Positions 4,451-5,721 of a stretch of 5,721 nt of DNA are shown piece by piece (position 1 is the first letter of the stretch; each line of letters opens with the position of its first letter). Source of the DNA: Cyanobacteria bacterium UBA11372 (GTDB lineage: Bacteria; Cyanobacteriota; Cyanobacteriia; Cyanobacteriales; Aerosakkonemataceae); NCBI GenBank assembly GCA_003486675.1, contig DNGG01000623.1:1-5721 (forward strand). The letters are read 5' to 3'. The translations under genes were made by a program, and so were the position numbers. The notes under the pieces are model-generated. The model saw only the letters and a program-made list of their open reading frames with translations. It did not search any database and had not been told where the DNA came from.

Positions 4451-5721
4451 TTGAACTCAACAGATTTTCGTTCATTGGCTGATTCAAACTTGCCTTTGCA
4501 ATTCGACGTTTTAGTAGTTGGGGCGGGTGCCGCTGGTTTATATGCGGCGCTTTGTCTGCCAGATCGGTTTCAAGTGGGCTTGATCGGCAAAGATAACTTA
4601 CCTTTGTCTGCTAGCGACTGGGCGCAGGGTGGGATTGCTGCTGCGATTAACCCAGATGATTCCCCAACGCTACACGTTGAGGATACGCTGCGTGCTGGTG
4701 CGGGTTTATGCGACAAAGAAGCGGTAAAGTTTCTCGCCGAAGAAGCTCCTCGATGTATTCGGTCTTTGGTAGAGTTGGGAGTTGGCTTCGATCGACGGGG
4801 AGAGCAACTGGCGATGACTCTGGAAGCTGCCCACTCGCGCCCCCGCGTCCTCCACGCTGCCGATACAACTGGACGGGCGGTAGTTAGCGCCCTGACGGAA
4901 CAAGTTCTACGCCGCCAGAATATTCAAGTCATTACCCAAGCTTTTGCCTTGAGTCTGTGGATAAATCCCGATAATGGGTGCTGTCAGGGCGTGAGTCTGC
5001 TTTACCAGGGGCGGTTAATCTGGGTACGCGCCAAGGCGGTGGTTTTAGCAACTGGAGGCGGCGGGCAGGTATTTGCTCAAACGACTAACCCCGCAGTCAG
5101 TACGGGGGATGGGGTAGCGATCGCATGGCGAAACGGTGCTATCCTGCGAGACTTAGAATTCGTCCAATTTCACCCCACCGCCCTGACTAAACCAAATGCG
5201 CCCCACTTTCTGATCAGCGAAGCAGTGCGGGGCGAAGGCGCACACCTGATCGACTCCCAAGGACGCCGCTTTGCCTTCGACTACGATCCCAATGGCGAAC
5301 TCGCCCCCAGAGATATCGTTAGCCGCGCTATTTTTAGCCACTTGCAGCATACGGGAGAACCTCACGTTTGGTTAGACATGCGCCCCATCGGCGAGGAAAA
5401 AATCAAACGTCGCTTTCCCAATATCATCCAAGTTTGCCATCAGTGGGGTATTGATGCATTCAAAGAACCGATTCCCGTCGCCCCTGCTGCCCATTACTGG
5501 ATGGGCGGCATTCAAACGGACTTGATGAACCGCACTTCAATTCCCGGTTTGTATGCCATAGGCGAAACCGCGAGTACCGGCGTCCACGGTGCTAACCGTC
5601 TGGCAAGTAATTCTTTACTAGAATGCATCGTGTTTGGTGCCCAGATGGCTAATTTAGCAATTGCTAATGGCTCATCGCTAATTGCTAATAGAGAAGTCAA
5701 TCCATTACCAATTACCAATTA
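4451..5721 (+). CDS. nadB: L-aspartate oxidase (NadB), 3' end outside the window
   Basis: NadB oxidises L-aspartate to iminoaspartate with FAD, the first step of de novo NAD synthesis, in the cytoplasm with NadA. The 423 visible codons are open to the edge. Visible features are the FAD dinucleotide-binding motif GAGAAG (24-29), SDWAQGGIAAA (55-65), and residues matching the E. coli active site: E125 (LEAAHSR), H241 (FHPT), R287 (APRDIV), H348 (AAHYWMGG) and R383 (ANRLASNSLLE). The end of the FAD domain (FGAQMA, 395-400) is followed directly by heptamer-repeat-like sequence; the C-terminal helical part is not in the window. No ATG start exists near the N-terminus. TTG 4451 is chosen; TTG 4475, 4490 and 4496 are alternatives, and GTG 4427 lies inside the terminator stem. 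No ribosome binding site or promoter is evident in the 12 bases after the terminator. Confidence 0.93.
   Translation, partial: MNSTDFRSLADSNLPLQFDVLVVGAGAAGLYAALCLPDRFQVGLIGKDNLPLSASDWAQGGIAAAINPDDSPTLHVEDTLRAGAGLCDKEAVKFLAEEAPRCIRSLVELGVGFDRRGEQLAMTLEAAHSRPRVLHAADTTGRAVVSALTEQVLRRQNIQVITQAFALSLWINPDNGCCQGVSLLYQGRLIWVRAKAVVLATGGGGQVFAQTTNPAVSTGDGVAIAWRNGAILRDLEFVQFHPTALTKPNAPHFLISEAVRGEGAHLIDSQGRRFAFDYDPNGELAPRDIVSRAIFSHLQHTGEPHVWLDMRPIGEEKIKRRFPNIIQVCHQWGIDAFKEPIPVAPAAHYWMGGIQTDLMNRTSIPGLYAIGETASTGVHGANRLASNSLLECIVFGAQMANLAIANGSSLIANREVNPLPITN
5646..5721. repeat. Heptamer repeat sequence inside the nadB reading frame
   Basis: From 5646 the coding sequence is built of imperfect heptamers: GCTAATT (5648-5654), AGCAATT (5656-5662, inverted), GCTAATG (5663), GCTCATC (5670), GCTAATT (5677), GCTAATA (5684), then 13 other bases and ATTACCA twice (5704-5717) plus ATTA at the edge. 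TTAGCAATTGCTAA at 5654-5667 is a perfect 14-bp palindrome. The units match those at 84-125 and 4290-4338. The frame remains open, giving the residues NLAIANGSSLIANREVNPLP and then ITN. Confidence 0.8.

Larger units (their letters stand above)
183..5124. repeat. HIP1 palindromes, nine dispersed copies of GCGATCGC
   Basis: Copies start at 183, 627, 780, 1495, 2005, 2769, 3243, 4180 and 5117. All nine lie inside coding sequences (uppP three, DUF3120 gene two, cyclase two, psbU one, nadB one) and none lies in the gaps. A random 8-mer would be expected well under once in this length. HIP1 over-representation is a known hallmark of many cyanobacterial genomes. The span given covers the first to the last copy; the copies themselves are 8 bases each. 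Confidence 0.95.

Overview
The window is a stretch of cyanobacterial chromosome. The evidence is a psbU gene (extrinsic photosystem II protein, cyanobacterial lineage), a DUF3120 gene and the start of a TIGR03279-type gene (both families essentially cyanobacterial), nine copies of the HIP1 octamer GCGATCGC, and arrays of short tandem heptamers and octamers in the gaps. The style resembles filamentous or large-genome cyanobacteria; I cannot name a genus.

Layout. Minus strand at the left: the first 28 codons of a TIGR03279-family gene (PDZ-like N-terminus), preceded in transcription order by uppP (undecaprenyl-diphosphate phosphatase). A heptamer array and a 17-bp hairpin lie in the 71-base gap between them. 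uppP diverges from a DUF3120 membrane-protein gene. The gap between those two holds two period-8 arrays in opposite orientation around a 12-bp palindrome. Next, all on the plus strand: a 298-base non-coding stretch; an FHA plus class III adenylate cyclase gene; a 370-base non-coding stretch containing inverted repeats and the likely psbU promoter; psbU with a strong ribosome binding site; a heptamer array that starts on the psbU stop codon; a clear intrinsic terminator; and nadB (L-aspartate oxidase), which runs off the right edge.

The genes form no single pathway. uppP recycles the lipid carrier for peptidoglycan and envelope polysaccharides, the cyclase makes cAMP, PsbU stabilises the oxygen-evolving complex, and NadB starts NAD synthesis. 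Only uppP with the TIGR03279 gene look like a possible operon.

I see no defence system, CRISPR, transposase or obvious new system. The most unusual signal is the short-repeat family GCTAATT/GCTAATG. It touches three gene boundaries: it supplies the start codon of the TIGR03279 gene and the stop codon of psbU, and it appears inside the nadB reading frame at the junction between the FAD/catalytic part and the C-terminal part. The opposed octamer arrays between uppP and the DUF3120 gene are the second notable structure.
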